A DNA stretch of 64,000 nucleotides from Perilla frutescens (Eukaryota; Streptophyta; Magnoliopsida; Lamiales; Lamiaceae), in the NCBI GenBank assembly GCA_026008535.1, contig BRKX01000011.1:46980183-47044182 (forward strand). Reading direction: 5' to 3'. Under the pieces are notes generated by a model, which worked only from the letters and a program-made list of their open reading frames with translations, was not told the DNA's origin and ran no database searches. Positions 13,131 to 23,703 of this stretch are shown here, piece after piece; position 1 is the stretch's first letter; every line of letters starts with the position of its first letter. The position numbers were made by a program, and so were the translations under genes.

Positions 13131-13282
13131 AGTCGGGGGAGAAAGGCGGGAAATGAGAGAACAGTGGCAGAAATAGCTTTTATATGTCGGATCGTGGGCG
13201 CGGGTCGGGTCGGTGCGGGTCGGGTCCATCTGATGGACCGACCCACGCATCTTATGCACATGAGTTTTTGCGTTATGTAGAA

Positions 13283-14550
13283 AACTCCGAACCATGAATG
13301 ATTAGATAAATAATAGAAAATCACTCAATTATCTATCTAACCATATATTACTATTCTCTCATATTCTAAATATTATAATAATTATGAGCCTTCAAAGCTA
13401 TGGTTAGAAGTAGATGAGATACAATCAAGAATGTTGCTTTTTCGTTGAATCATATATTTTCGTTTACCACATATATTCATGGCAATTGGCATGGTTTGTC
13501 AATGGTATGAAGCCTATAAATAGCTAGTATTATGTAGAAAAAAAATTATATTTGAATTATTTGATAATTTTTATTCTTAGAGTTTGATGATAAAAGTCTT
13601 TTCCGTTTAAAAAAAATTTAGATTGATAAGTTATTATTATGACGTAGATTGAAATTATTATTTTTCTTAAGAACAAACTATGATTGAATATTATTGTCAT
13701 GTAATTTACTGTTGATTTTTTTAAACTATAATTAAATGTCTTTGATGTTAATTAGTTTTTTTAAACCATTTATTTTATTCACTTCATCTCTTTTTGCGTG
13801 TATTTGTTTGTTTAAAAATTAAGATAGATGGCCGTTTAGGGGATCATTTGGAGTGGGATTTAATTTTACGGGAATTTTTTAAGTATTTTGGAGAATTTGT
13901 AAGTTTGTTGGCCCAATGAGTTAACTTGAAAATCGAAAGATTAGAGATTGACCCGAAACTTTTTAATACGAAGAAATCTAGTTAAATTTGGCCGAACTGA
14001 ATAGTTTGGCAACCCAATAAAAATGGCTTGAAACTGAATAGATATACTCATATACCCGATTGACATCTGCACAACCAGCCGTATTTTATTTTTTAATTTT
14101 TTTATAGCATGGAATATCCCAACTTTTTTTTAGTAAGCGGCTCCTTTAAAATTTTACTATTTAATTATTATTATTGTTGTTGTTGTTGATGTTCATATTT
14201 TAACAAAATGAGTTATTTATAAAGATAAAAACTTGTGCAAGGCTGACTGTCTTACGTGTTAAAATTCACCAAACGGATTTTTAACCCGGATCTAATATAA
14301 AAAATCAGTGACATTCGTAATTTTTGTTTTCATAAAATTATCATTTTTAATGCTGAAAAATTATAATTTATTATATCAAAATATATCATTTCTAATATTG
14401 AAAAATATAAGTTGCACAAAAAAATAGTGACTTTTTTTTAATTATTAATTTATGAAAAATATTATTTTTGTATGAAAAATATCACTTTTAATATTGAAAC
14501 TTATCCGTAAATCTTTCGTCGCACACAAAAGAGGTGAGGTGATAGTTTTA
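13283..14550. other. AT-rich intergenic DNA
   Basis: No gene was seen. It holds short (ATT/TTG)n tracts near 14165-14190 and a diffuse repeat of AAAAATATCATTTTTAATATTGAAA type at 14340-14500. Confidence 0.5.
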
Positions 14551-14552
14551 TA

Positions 14553-14822
14553 CTCTCTCCGTCCCAATAGCAAGGTCCACTTGCTATTAGGCACGGAGAT
14601 TAAGAAAAAGTAGATTAGATTAAGAAAAAGTAGATTAGTTGTTAAAGTAGTGGGTAAAGTAGGTGGGATCCATTTTTTTAAGGAGTATTATAATAAAAGG
14701 TAATATAAAGTAAGTGGGTTCACTTTAATATTGACATTAATTATTTTCATATATGAAAGTGGACTTTGCTACTGGGACAGTCAAATAAGGCATTGTGGAC
14801 CTTGTTATTGGGACGGAGGAAG
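14553..14822. mobile_element. Stowaway MITE
   Basis: TIRs CTCTCTCCGTCCCAATAGCA and its complement at the right end (TTGTTATTGGGACGGAGGAAG) are diagnostic of Stowaway (Tc1/mariner). TA duplicates at 14551-14552 and 14823-14824. The 270-bp body carries a short internal direct repeat GATTAAGAAAAAGTAGATTA near 14600-14640. Confidence 0.92.
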
Positions 14823-14824
14823 TA

Positions 14825-15850
14825 ATTATTTGAATCAGCAAAAAAATAATGATATTTTTATAACTAGATATACCCACGCGCGTTGCGCGATTGAATATGA
14901 GATGATGTTATTTGGACATATTTTATTTCCCGTGTGATCTAATAGGTCATTAATAACTTATTGTGAGCAGTTTCATACTCCGTTAGATGTTTATGCTAAT
15001 ACATTATTTCGAACTAATAATTATCCAAAATTTAAAACTATTAAATCACTTACTTCAATTAGTTGTTAATTATCCAAAATTTAAAACAATTAAATCACTT
15101 ACTTCAATTAGTTGTTTCAAAATAAGATACGAAAAAAAAACGTAATTATATTGAATAAAAATATAATAATCTATAAGTACATACACACTATATATGTAAA
15201 ACTATAGACTACATATAAATGTTTGATAAAAATCTATTTTTTATATATACAAAAAAGATCTAAGAAAAATATTATGTATATTTTTATACAGATAAAATTA
15301 GGAATTTTGATTTTAGTATGTTTAAATAGATTTTTAAAGGGTTCACATCCTGACTTGTATAGCTAAATAGCTCAGATGTACACCTACATACAAATATTTA
15401 TTTAATATATAATAGGTTACAAACAGAATTCGTTTTCTTATTTATATTGGAATATATATATATATATATATATTTCAATATAAAATACATTAAATAAAAT
15501 TATTTCGTATGATTAACTTATTTCCTAAAAATCTGCTCAAAAAAACTGCACGAGAATGAATATGAGAAGTTAAAGTAATCATGGCTCCTATATATTCGTT
15601 AATATTATAATACATATATAATATATAATATATAATTTATATAAATATAGAATAGATTATAGAATTTGGGCGGGATAGGAGCATTTTGGGCGGGAATTTT
15701 CCATGCAAAAGATTTTGCTTTAATACAGTATAGATTATTAGGATCAGAATAAATTATCATTTCTAAACATAAGCGTGTCTCATTTTTAAACAGAGATTTT
15801 TTCCAACTGAAAAATAAAAAATATACAGAATTTTTTGCGAACACCGCTGG
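14825..15850. other. AT-rich intergenic DNA upstream of QCR8
   Basis: No gene was seen. A 50-bp direct duplication containing AATTATCCAAAATTTAAAAC and TCACTTACTTCAATTAGTTG lies at about 15018-15065 and 15066-15115. (TA)n tracts occur near 15450-15471. Confidence 0.5.
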
Positions 15851-15854
15851 ACAG

Positions 15855-16021
15855 AAGGCCCAGAACCCATAATCCAGTGATTAAAATATAAAGGCCCATT
15901 ACAGCCCAAAATTGATATATATATATATATATATATAATATTAATCACCATTTTCATTCTGTATTTGTTATCTCGTTTTTTTTTCTGTGCTAAAGTAACC
16001 AGAAACTTCTTCAAACCCTAA
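15855..16021 (+). promoter_or_regulatory. QCR8 promoter: site II elements and telo-box
   Basis: Upstream of the QCR8 start lie AAGGCCCAGAA (about 15854), AAGGCCCATTACAGCCCAAA (15891-15910) and AAACCCTAA (16013-16021). GCCCA/TGGGC (site II) motifs combined with a telo-box are a known signature of nuclear genes for respiratory-chain and ribosomal proteins in plants, bound by TCP factors. A (TA)n run at 15917-15940 could supply a TATA-like region. Confidence 0.7.
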
Positions 16022-16056
16022 GTCAGTCTGCGAATTTGTAGAGAGAGAAAGAGAGA

Positions 16057-17491
16057 ATGGGGAAGATTCCGGTGAAGATGAAGTCGGTGACATACGCCTT
16101 GTCGCCGTTTCAGCAGAAGGTGATGCCGGGTCTGTGGAAGGGTTTGCCCGACAAAATCTCCCACAAGTTCTCCGAAAATTGGATCAGCGCTACTCTCCTC
16201 CTCTCTCCTCTCGTCGGCACCTATTCGTAAGATTTTCTCACTTTTGTGTTTAGATCTTCTTGATTCGGCGTCAATTTGTGTCAGGATTTACGGCTAATCG
16301 CCTTGTTCTACATTAGGTTGGGTTAGCGTTGCTGTTGGTGATGAATTGATTGTCGAAATCATAGCCGGAAATTGTTTGTTTACACGAATTATTCGTATCT
16401 TTTAGCTGAAAAAGGCTGATCACCTTGTTCTACATTAGGTTGGGTTAGCGTAGCTGTTGGTGAATGAATAGATTGTTAAAATTTCAGCGCCCACAAATTG
16501 CTTGTTTACATGAATTATGCGCAGTTATTGCTAAGAAGGGCTTGTGTGAGTGCGTGTGTTGTTGACGCGTTATTCCTACGTTTGGAAGTGATTGGATACC
16601 TCGCATATTGAATTGTATGAAAGAGTTGAAGTGCGGCCAAGACTTTGGATCCTTATAGATTTGTTTTTCTTAATGTGTATAGCCATGGTATACAGTATTC
16701 ACATGTTGCAGTGCAAGTTTTCTCCAGATATTTGTGGGCTGAGTTTGGGCTTGGCCTCCGTTTATAGGTCCATATATAAGTTTCTTGCTTTTGTTCCAGT
16801 AAAGTTGTGGTCCTACTTTGGGTGCGTGATTGAATTTTGTTATTTATGGTGGTTAGAAAAAATGAGGCTATTGGATTTGAGGTTGACAAAGACAATTGTG
16901 AATCCTATGGAGCTTAGATCCAATAATTAGTAATGAGTATGAAGTACTTTCTCGTCCCTCATTGCAAATCTTTCATGTGAAGTAACTAGTTTCATGTGAA
17001 TCTCTTATTTCGTGATATATTCGAATATGGAGTAGAATTTTAGCTTTGCTAAGATGTGGCAGGTTGAACTGCTTTTTGAGTTTTGATAACCACACACTCA
17101 AATGCTTATTGATCATGTGTCCGCTACATTGTGCTGCAGAATTGAAGTGCTCCAATTCTTCACTTGTCATTTGTTAGCATAATGTAGTAGCATAATAGCA
17201 TTATTTGGCCTTCTTAATTCTGTTTAGAATTAAAACGATGACTTTGATTAATCCATGTACTTTAAAGAAAGAGTTGTCGTGTTATTATCAATCTCCAATT
17301 CTTGACTTCCTCTTTGTAATTTGGCCCTCTTAATTATGTGTAGAATCAAAACAATTTTCCATTTAGTCACTCCCCAACTAGTGCCATCTTTTTAGTGAGT
17401 AATTAAAAAGTGTTTTGAGTATTTGCTCTATTGTGGTTGCAGGTATGTGCAGTGGTACCTGGAAAAGGAGAAGATGGAGCACAGATACTGA
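16057..17491 (+). CDS. QCR8: Cytochrome b-c1 complex subunit 8 (ubiquinol-cytochrome c reductase, QCR8/UQCRQ)
   Basis: Two exons, 16057-16226 and 17443-17491, with a GT...AG intron of 1216 bp. The split codon TC|G restores serine in TYSYVQWYLEKEKMEHRY, the conserved C-terminus. The product has 72 residues, the usual length of plant subunit 8: MGKIPVKMKSVTYALSPFQQ, then KVMPGLWKGLPDKISHKFSE, NWISATLLLSPLVGTYSYV. This small subunit of mitochondrial complex III has one membrane helix (about residues 42-58) and lies next to cytochrome b; it carries no cofactor. The start is the first ATG of the transcript region, right after a GA-rich leader. The promoter carries site II and telo-box motifs. The intron contains a short duplicated phrase CACCTTGTTCTACATTAGGT (near 16300 and 16420). 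Confidence 0.96.
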
Positions 17492-18240
17492 AGTTATTAA
17501 TGCTCGATTTATCGGCGAAAGCTCTCTTTCCTCTTATTTAACTAGTCAATAAGCTAATATGCGATTGCAGGTTTTTATCTTGGTTTGCAGTCAGTTTCTT
17601 TTTTAGTATGGAAATGTTTGTTCTGTAAGACTGTTTTCCATGTAAGCTACAGAGTTATCTGCTTGAATCTTGGCAATTCAAATTGGCTGTAATTTTACAA
17701 AGTTTCTGATTGATTTCGTTCAATAACCAAACAATCAAAAGCTTACCCTGAGCTTGGTGTTTTTAGCTTCTGGTTATTGAATTCTCTCACTTTTCCATTC
17801 TTCTTTGAAAATTCAATTTTATTTCTTTGAAAGTATATTTGAAAAATGTCCTTTTGTGCTTATTATATTACTTCGTAAGAAATTATTATACACATGTTTT
17901 AATCAAATACGTATAGTTTCTTATTGAAACAGAAAAATATGAATTAAAATTAATTCTTGAACTGCACAAAATTTAGAATGAAATTTAACTGTTGGGTTCA
18001 GTCGCTACATAATTGTATGATGGGTGAAAAATATATATAGTTAATTTTAAATAAAAATTGGGGTGGTTGGGTAAAATTTAAAAATAGGAAGTTATTTGGA
18101 CAATTTGTACTTGTTTTAAATAAACTCCTGTGATGGGCCACGAAATCTGTTTTATTTTCTGAAATGCTATGACACAATATTGCCAAAGGAATAAAATTTG
18201 ACTTGAATTTCAACTATAAAAAAGAATATTATTATTAGAG
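17492..18240. other. QCR8 3' UTR and intergenic DNA
   Basis: Probably 3' UTR to about 17720, then AT-rich sequence. Nothing recognisable as a gene or transposon end was found. Confidence 0.45.
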
Positions 18241-18619
18241 CTTATTGTAACCGTCCATGAGAAGAAAAAGGATAACTTCTGTCGTTCACCTTCTCTCTCT
18301 AAAACACACAACTAACGTCTGAAAAAGAAAAAAAAAATGCTTTCACACTCTCGTCGTCGGAAAAATATATATCGTCGCCTCTCACCAGTTGCAATGATGA
18401 TGTCGAGATCTTGACATGGGAAGGAGCACACAGGACTTGAACGCCGGGCTGAGCAGCCGAATCTTCAAGTTAGTTTTTCAATTTTGAGATATTCTCATGT
18501 ATGATTTATTGTATTATTTGTTCATATACTTGTTTGATAATTTAACAAATCGTAAGATATGGTTGAATTTTTGTTTAAATGTTAGTTGTTGGATTATGAA
18601 ACTAGTTGTAGTCATTTAG

Positions 18620-19080
18620 TTATAAACCGTAGCCATTTTAAAGTGTATCGTATGCTCACGATTCATTTTAAAAATTAATCGTAAGCCTACGATTAATTTT
18701 TAAAATGAAGCGTGAGCCTACGATCAATTTTAAAAATTAATCACATGCAATTTATTTTTAAAATGTATATCAATTGTAGGTCTACGATTTGTTTTAAATA
18801 TTAATTGCAACCATACAATTAGTTTTAAAAATTAATCGCAGTCTTATTATTAATCTTTAAAAATAATCCTTAGCCATTAATGTTTGTTTATCATGTTATT
18901 ATTTAAAAATATTTGTAAGCCATTAAATACACATTGTTATTTTTTAACTTACGATTGATACGCATTTTTTTGTCAGTCTATGATTAATTTTACAATCTAA
19001 TTGTAGGCCTATGATTAAATTGAAATATTAGTCGTAGGCATATTCTAATTGTTTTAATTATTTATTTTAACTTATAATTA
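18620..19080. repeat. Cluster of palindromic ATCGTAAGCCTACGAT-type words
   Basis: About ten degenerate copies of TTTTAAAAATTAATCGTAAG and its partner CCTACGATTAATTTTTAAAA occur with 30-60 bp spacing. The core TCGTAAGCCTACGA is close to self-complementary. It lies in what would be the long intron of the DUF1985-like remnant. Confidence 0.6.
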
Positions 19081-19645
19081 AGCGAGACTGGTTTTTTTTA
19101 TTAAATTGTTGTTAGATTGATTGGATTAGATGGTCGCTACAGACACTTAGGCCGTCTATGTTGGTCTATGTTAAGTCGGGCGTACTGTAGGTGATTAGAT
19201 TGACATGATCTGAGATTGGTGGTGATGGTGCAGTCCAGATGTATAGATCTGGGCGTTTCAGATACTTTTTGGACTTAAGAAGCGGTGGTGTCCAGAAGAA
19301 GACCATTCAGGCCCTGATGGCTCAGGAGGTGCGTATGTCAGATGCTACATTGGAGGTACGAGAGTGTAGATTCCACATTGGTCGATTCGAGCTCGGCTTT
19401 AGTCCCTCTGAGTTTTACATCATCTCGGATTTATGTTTTGGCACTTCTACATTCGATCTGAATGTAGCGCACACGATTCTTGATCGAGGCATATTTTATA
19501 GATTATTTTAAGGGAAAAACACGACCGTGAAAGAGATCCATGAGAGGTTCGAAAAACAGAGGATGGCAAATGACCCCCGGGATTATGTGAAGGTTGTAAA
19601 TATGTTATTTATATACCGAATGGTTTTCTACCTCGATCAGGACCA

Positions 19646-19653
19646 GGCGGTTG

Positions 19654-19722
<69 letters not shown>
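19646..19722. repeat. (TTA)n microsatellite
   Basis: About 25 perfect TTA units, just inside the probable intron of the DUF1985-like remnant. In one frame this reads as a tyrosine run, which is not a real protein segment. Confidence 0.95.
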
Positions 19723-19827
19723 TAAATCAATATGGATCCTAACTGATCTATTAATTTATCTTTCAGATATGGGGTTGTGAGGTTGTTCATTAGTTGGTGC
19801 GAGAGATTGACGTTGGGGGTAAGCAGT

Positions 19828-21060
19828 TGATGTGACCCGGGACTCAATGACCAACGAGACACAAAAGACGCGGAAGCAAAGGAAAGAAACTACGTCGGTG
19901 AAGTAAGGGATCTATACTCGATTATCTAGACGACTAAGACTCAACTAAAATACCTAGACAATGACACACAAAATAACACAAATCCAAATAGAAATAGGGC
20001 TGTTGTGGTCGAGTTTATGGACGGCTTGGATGAAGGTAAATCGATGGTGATGAATGGGTTTAGAATGGCTAGAGTAGATAGGATATGATAGAATTAAGAT
20101 GAACTTACGGTTCGGGTAGGAATTACGTCGAACGGATCTTGAATTGAACTCGAACTTGGACCCAAACGAATCTGAATGATTGATGAAGATATGGACGAGT
20201 TGATGATGGTGGAGGAGGTCGTTGATGGTGGCGTTGGTGTTCATGTAGTTGAATTACAACCCGATTAATCCCCGGCGTATCTTGTACGACAAAAACGAAT
20301 CTCTAAGTTGTTCTTCGTAGCGAGTTCACCCTAATTCTTCGTATGAATTAGAACGTTCCCTTGATGTAAGACTCAAAGTTTGCTAGGCTTCAAGAATGAT
20401 AATTTTCGAGGAAAACAATCAAAAGCTTTAAACGGTTGAGACACAAATTGAATGCAAAAGCAATTTTAATCAATAATGTCTAAAATATCAAAGTAACATG
20501 GTTCCCCTATTTATAGGGCCTATTATGCACGAAAATAACTAATAAAAAGGCCTAAAAATCTGATCCAAAAGGATCTCTAACTATACTATAGAAATACCTA
20601 AACTAGAATTCTATTCAAGGTAGGAAATTGCCTTAAATACAATTCTAGTCAAACCTATGATATTATGAACGAAAATTACACTTATTAATTAATTAAAAAC
20701 TGATCTAAACTACAGTCTAAAGTAATTAAATAAATATTATAGTCTAGATAAAAATCAACCCTTTAATTAAATTAAATCAAGGGCGAAACAGCTCCATGCA
20801 CAAATGCACTTCTTCTTGCTCTCTTCTTCAACTCTTCAAGTTATATTCTCCATGGTATGATCTTGATCTTCATTAGTTAATAAATTAACTAAAGTATGGC
20901 TGCACTTTGCATCTTCTAATTCCTCAAACTTCTTGCGAATCATCACTTGGAAATAACCTTGTAATTTCTTCGCTCGAAGTCGCGTCATTGGACCTTTGAA
21001 TTGCAGCTCAGGTTCAAGGCCTTCAATGCCTTGCATGGCTTCATCAGTAGTTTACTCCGC
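19828..21060 (-). mobile_element. 3' end of a Ty3/gypsy-like LTR retrotransposon (pol end plus LTR)
   Basis: Read on the minus strand: a coding tail at about 21060-20845 with GPMTRLRAKKLQGYFQVMIR, a motif family common near the C-terminus of plant gypsy polyproteins. Then comes a purine-rich tract (GAAGAAGAGAGCAAGAAGAAG-like, about 20812-20835) suitable as polypurine primer. Then an LTR-like stretch of about 980 bp with CCTATAAATAGGGG (20507-20520) as TATA region and ending near ...GGGTCACATCA. On + the LTR would run TGATGTGACCCGG to ACAAATGCA. Only one LTR and the last part of pol remain, so the element is truncated. No target duplication could be identified. Confidence 0.65.
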
Positions 21061-22299
21061 CTCGATGTTTGAGATGGTCATTCCGAGCTCCCACCATTGA
21101 CATATACACATTATTGCATGGAGTGGTATGATCTTAAGTTTTTTCTTAATTTAATATATAAATTTTGTTTGTGTTAATGCTAATGATATTATGAAGTTGA
21201 TGTAGCTAGAGGTGGCTTCTTTGGTGTCATTATCGGATGAGGTAATGGAGTCGAGTCGGGATTTAGTAGATGAGCCAGAGGATACTCGAACTCTGACCTC
21301 CACCGATGGGATACTAGATCTCCGGCCCTCCGCAACATGGGGGACTAAGCGTTCGAGGCGAGATCGATGTCATAGTAGTGGAGAGCACGAGCGAGGGGAG
21401 CCGTCCGAGAGCTTTATGGATATGATGTCTCGTATTCAGGAGGTTGTTGACCAGGCTGTTGAGAGGACACTGGTTAGGTTGCGTGGAGAGCAAGGACGAG
21501 CTTCGAGTCACTGCAACGATCCACGGAGAGCGGATCGATCACCCACTCTTGCTCGGAGCCACCACAGTGCTGGAGAGGGGGATCGACGATCGCCCACTGC
21601 TGCTCATAACCACCAGGGCTCAGCTCGAAGCCATTACAGTCCGGCTCAGAGCCACCACAGCTCGTGACATTCACCCACTCTTGCTCCGAGCCAGCCAACA
21701 CAACCCACTCCACCGCATGAGAGCGACAACACATCTGCCCATGCCCCTGGATTCAGCTCAAGCATGCAGTTGTTGAATGCTCAGGATGATATGGTTCTGA
21801 CTACATCCTACACACGATTTCGATAGCTAGGGTCACAAGTGAACATTATGAATCTCGCCAACAATATGCTGTTATGGTAGATATGATTTGACAAGCTTGA
21901 GACCCGAAGAAAGAGTTGTATGAGCAGGCTATTGGCTACTTCTTGATCGCGACCAGTCGATGACTCAGAAGAGATACCAAGGTTAGGACAATGGTCGCGG
22001 CTACCGGTCTATACCTAAGTTGAAATGCTTTTTTTTGTTAAATTTCTATATTAGTTTTTTACACTCACATGAATTATAATTGATTTTTTCAGGAGACCCT
22101 CGTTGGAAAATGGAAGAGACTTCATTCCCGCGATCCTGATTGCAGAAAAACATACGAGAATGATGACTATCAACAGTGGAGGCCTCCACCCGGACTTATA
22201 GATCAGATCCTGGGCAGAGATGGGCGCTGGATGATGCCATGAATTCAAGTTGATTATGTAAGTTAACTTCACGAGTATGTTTCATGTCATATATTATTT

Positions 22300-22990
22300 G
22301 TTAACATTGTTCTTGACCTATATACTACGATGTAGGCGATCGTGGTATAACAAAGAGAAGTTGATTTAGTAGTGCAAATAGCATCTCCCATCCATAAACT
22401 TGGAGCACATTACAATTTAATTCTCTTACATATTTTAACAAAAATAATTAAAAAAAATCTCTACACTTGACCATTTTAACAAAAATACTTCAATTGATTT
22501 TTTGACGTTTACATACTCATTAGACTTCAGGGTCCTAAGCGGAAAAAATGCCTTCTCTAAATAACATGCATGTTGTCGTTTGCAGAAAACTAAAAATCAA
22601 TCATATAGTATCGGCCCACATTTTCTTCTCTCTACGATCCCTAAAATTCTTTCACAGTACAATCTCTTGAGTCTCGACAACTCAGAGTGAGTGATAATTT
22701 GTGATTGATTTTAGGTTTTAACACATGACTCTCGCAGTTCAATAAGCATGTTAGTTGCCGAAAAAAGTGATCGGAAGCATTTTTGTTAAAGGTTGAGAAC
22801 TTTCTGTAATTGTTTAAATATTGGACTAATTTTATTAAAGCACTAATTAAATTATGATTTGCCCAAGAAATGGGAGAGAACTCGAAAATTTTATTTACTA
22901 ATTAAATTTGTAGATGAATTGTACATTTGTACGTGTAATGTATTGACTGAATAAATTTGTTAATTTATATAAATATATTTTAAACACAAA
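22300..22990. other. AT-rich intergenic DNA upstream of the B3 gene
   Basis: No gene or clear transposon end was seen. The final part should contain the B3 promoter, but no specific element can be assigned. Confidence 0.4.
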
Positions 22991-23126
22991 ATAAAATTTA
23001 TAGGCGTAGTCGCGAATGCCCACAAGCCCTAAGAAAGAGTCCCGACTCCCGAGCCTTTTCAAATTTGAGGAGGTCACACTAACACTGTTTCTCTCTCCTC
23101 ATTTTCAAATCTTCCATTCCCTCGCC

Positions 23127-23166
<40 letters not shown>

Positions 23167-23512
23167 CCCACAGTCCACCCCTTGTCCGCACATTGATTCA
23201 GTTGAGCTGAAATTTGAAAAGCCCGTAAGCATTGAATGATCTTCATTTTGCTTATTTTCTTGCTGCAACGTTTTCTTTTGCTTTATTTGCATTGTTGCTA
23301 CAATCTTTCTGTTTATGTTATTCAGATTTCAAGCACCAAATGGGTATCTTACGAGCTGATCATGATCCATCATATAAATCTTATTATTGTGTTAGGAGAT
23401 GTTTCAATCGGTTCCCTATCAATATGTAGTTGTGAGTTTGAGTGGTTTTAGTGGAACTATAGATTTTTGGGAATAACAATCTTTGTTCTGCACAATTCAG
23501 GGGCTTTTTCTC
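22990..23512 (+). promoter_or_regulatory. 5' UTR of the B3 gene with (CT)n tract and leader intron
   Basis: A leader exon with a (TC)n run at 23130-23164 ends at AAGCCC|GTAAGC (donor at 23224). The acceptor CAATTCAG lies at about 23493-23500, shortly before the ATG. CT tracts in leaders are common in plants. The exact transcription start is unknown. Confidence 0.55.
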
Positions 23513-23638
23513 ATGGTTTTGGCAACGATGGAAATTGAAAGCAGTGGCAACATTTATGAAGATGCTCGAAAGCAGAGACTGCTAGAAAATAAAAAAAGAT
23601 TTGAGGTAATTAGAAAATCTTTGAGATGAGTATGTCTG

Positions 23639-23703
<65 letters not shown>

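Larger units (their letters stand above)
6284..13272. mobile_element. 7.0 kb Mutator-like element (FAR1-type MULE) with 10-bp TSD
   Basis: The same 10-mer TTATGTAGAA stands at 6274-6283 and 13273-13282, fitting a 9-10 bp Mutator target duplication. Immediately inside, the two ends are inverted repeats of equal register: from the 13th base both read TGTGCATAAGRTGCRTGGG then YCGGYCCAT. GC-rich, promoter-like and 5'-UTR-like DNA lies just inside each end (6390-6540 and 12690-13190), as is common in MULEs. Inside are a FAR1-domain pseudogene on + (6751-7495), a 1.6 kb secondary insertion (7499-9088), a field of GATACT/GGTACTAA words (about 9830-11700), an exon-like remnant on - (10455-10700) and a 54-bp minisatellite (12818-13130). 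No catalytic DDE region was seen, so it cannot move by itself. Confidence 0.85.
18250..22300 (+). pseudogene. DUF1985-like transposon gene remnant, interrupted
   Basis: A GC-richer 5' region (18265-18475) is followed by a long intron and then by an exon that starts after CAG at 19231-19233. It encodes FRYFLDLRSGGVQKKTIQAL, CRFHIGRFELGFSPSEFYII and SDLCFGTSTFD. These resemble the DUF1985 domain found in Ulp1-type genes of plant MULE/CACTA elements. KEIHERFEKQRMANDPRDYV and VKVVNMLFIYRMVFYLDQDQ follow after a stop. A (TTA)n tract and an LTR fragment (19828-21060) then interrupt it. A Ser/Arg/His-rich exon (21212-21667, MASLVSLSDEVMESSRDLVD at its start, RSHHSAGEGDRR near the end) and a short exon near 22093-22240 finish the remnant. 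No protease motif was seen. Family assignment is from memory and moderate. Confidence 0.5.

Noticed and set aside
19527..19742. Poly-tyrosine protein
   Set aside because: The tyrosine run is the translation of a (TTA)n microsatellite in a probable intron.
21444..21776. Second and third open frames over the Ser/His-rich exon
   Set aside because: Shadows of the 21212-21667 frame caused by its repetitive CACCACAG-type codons.
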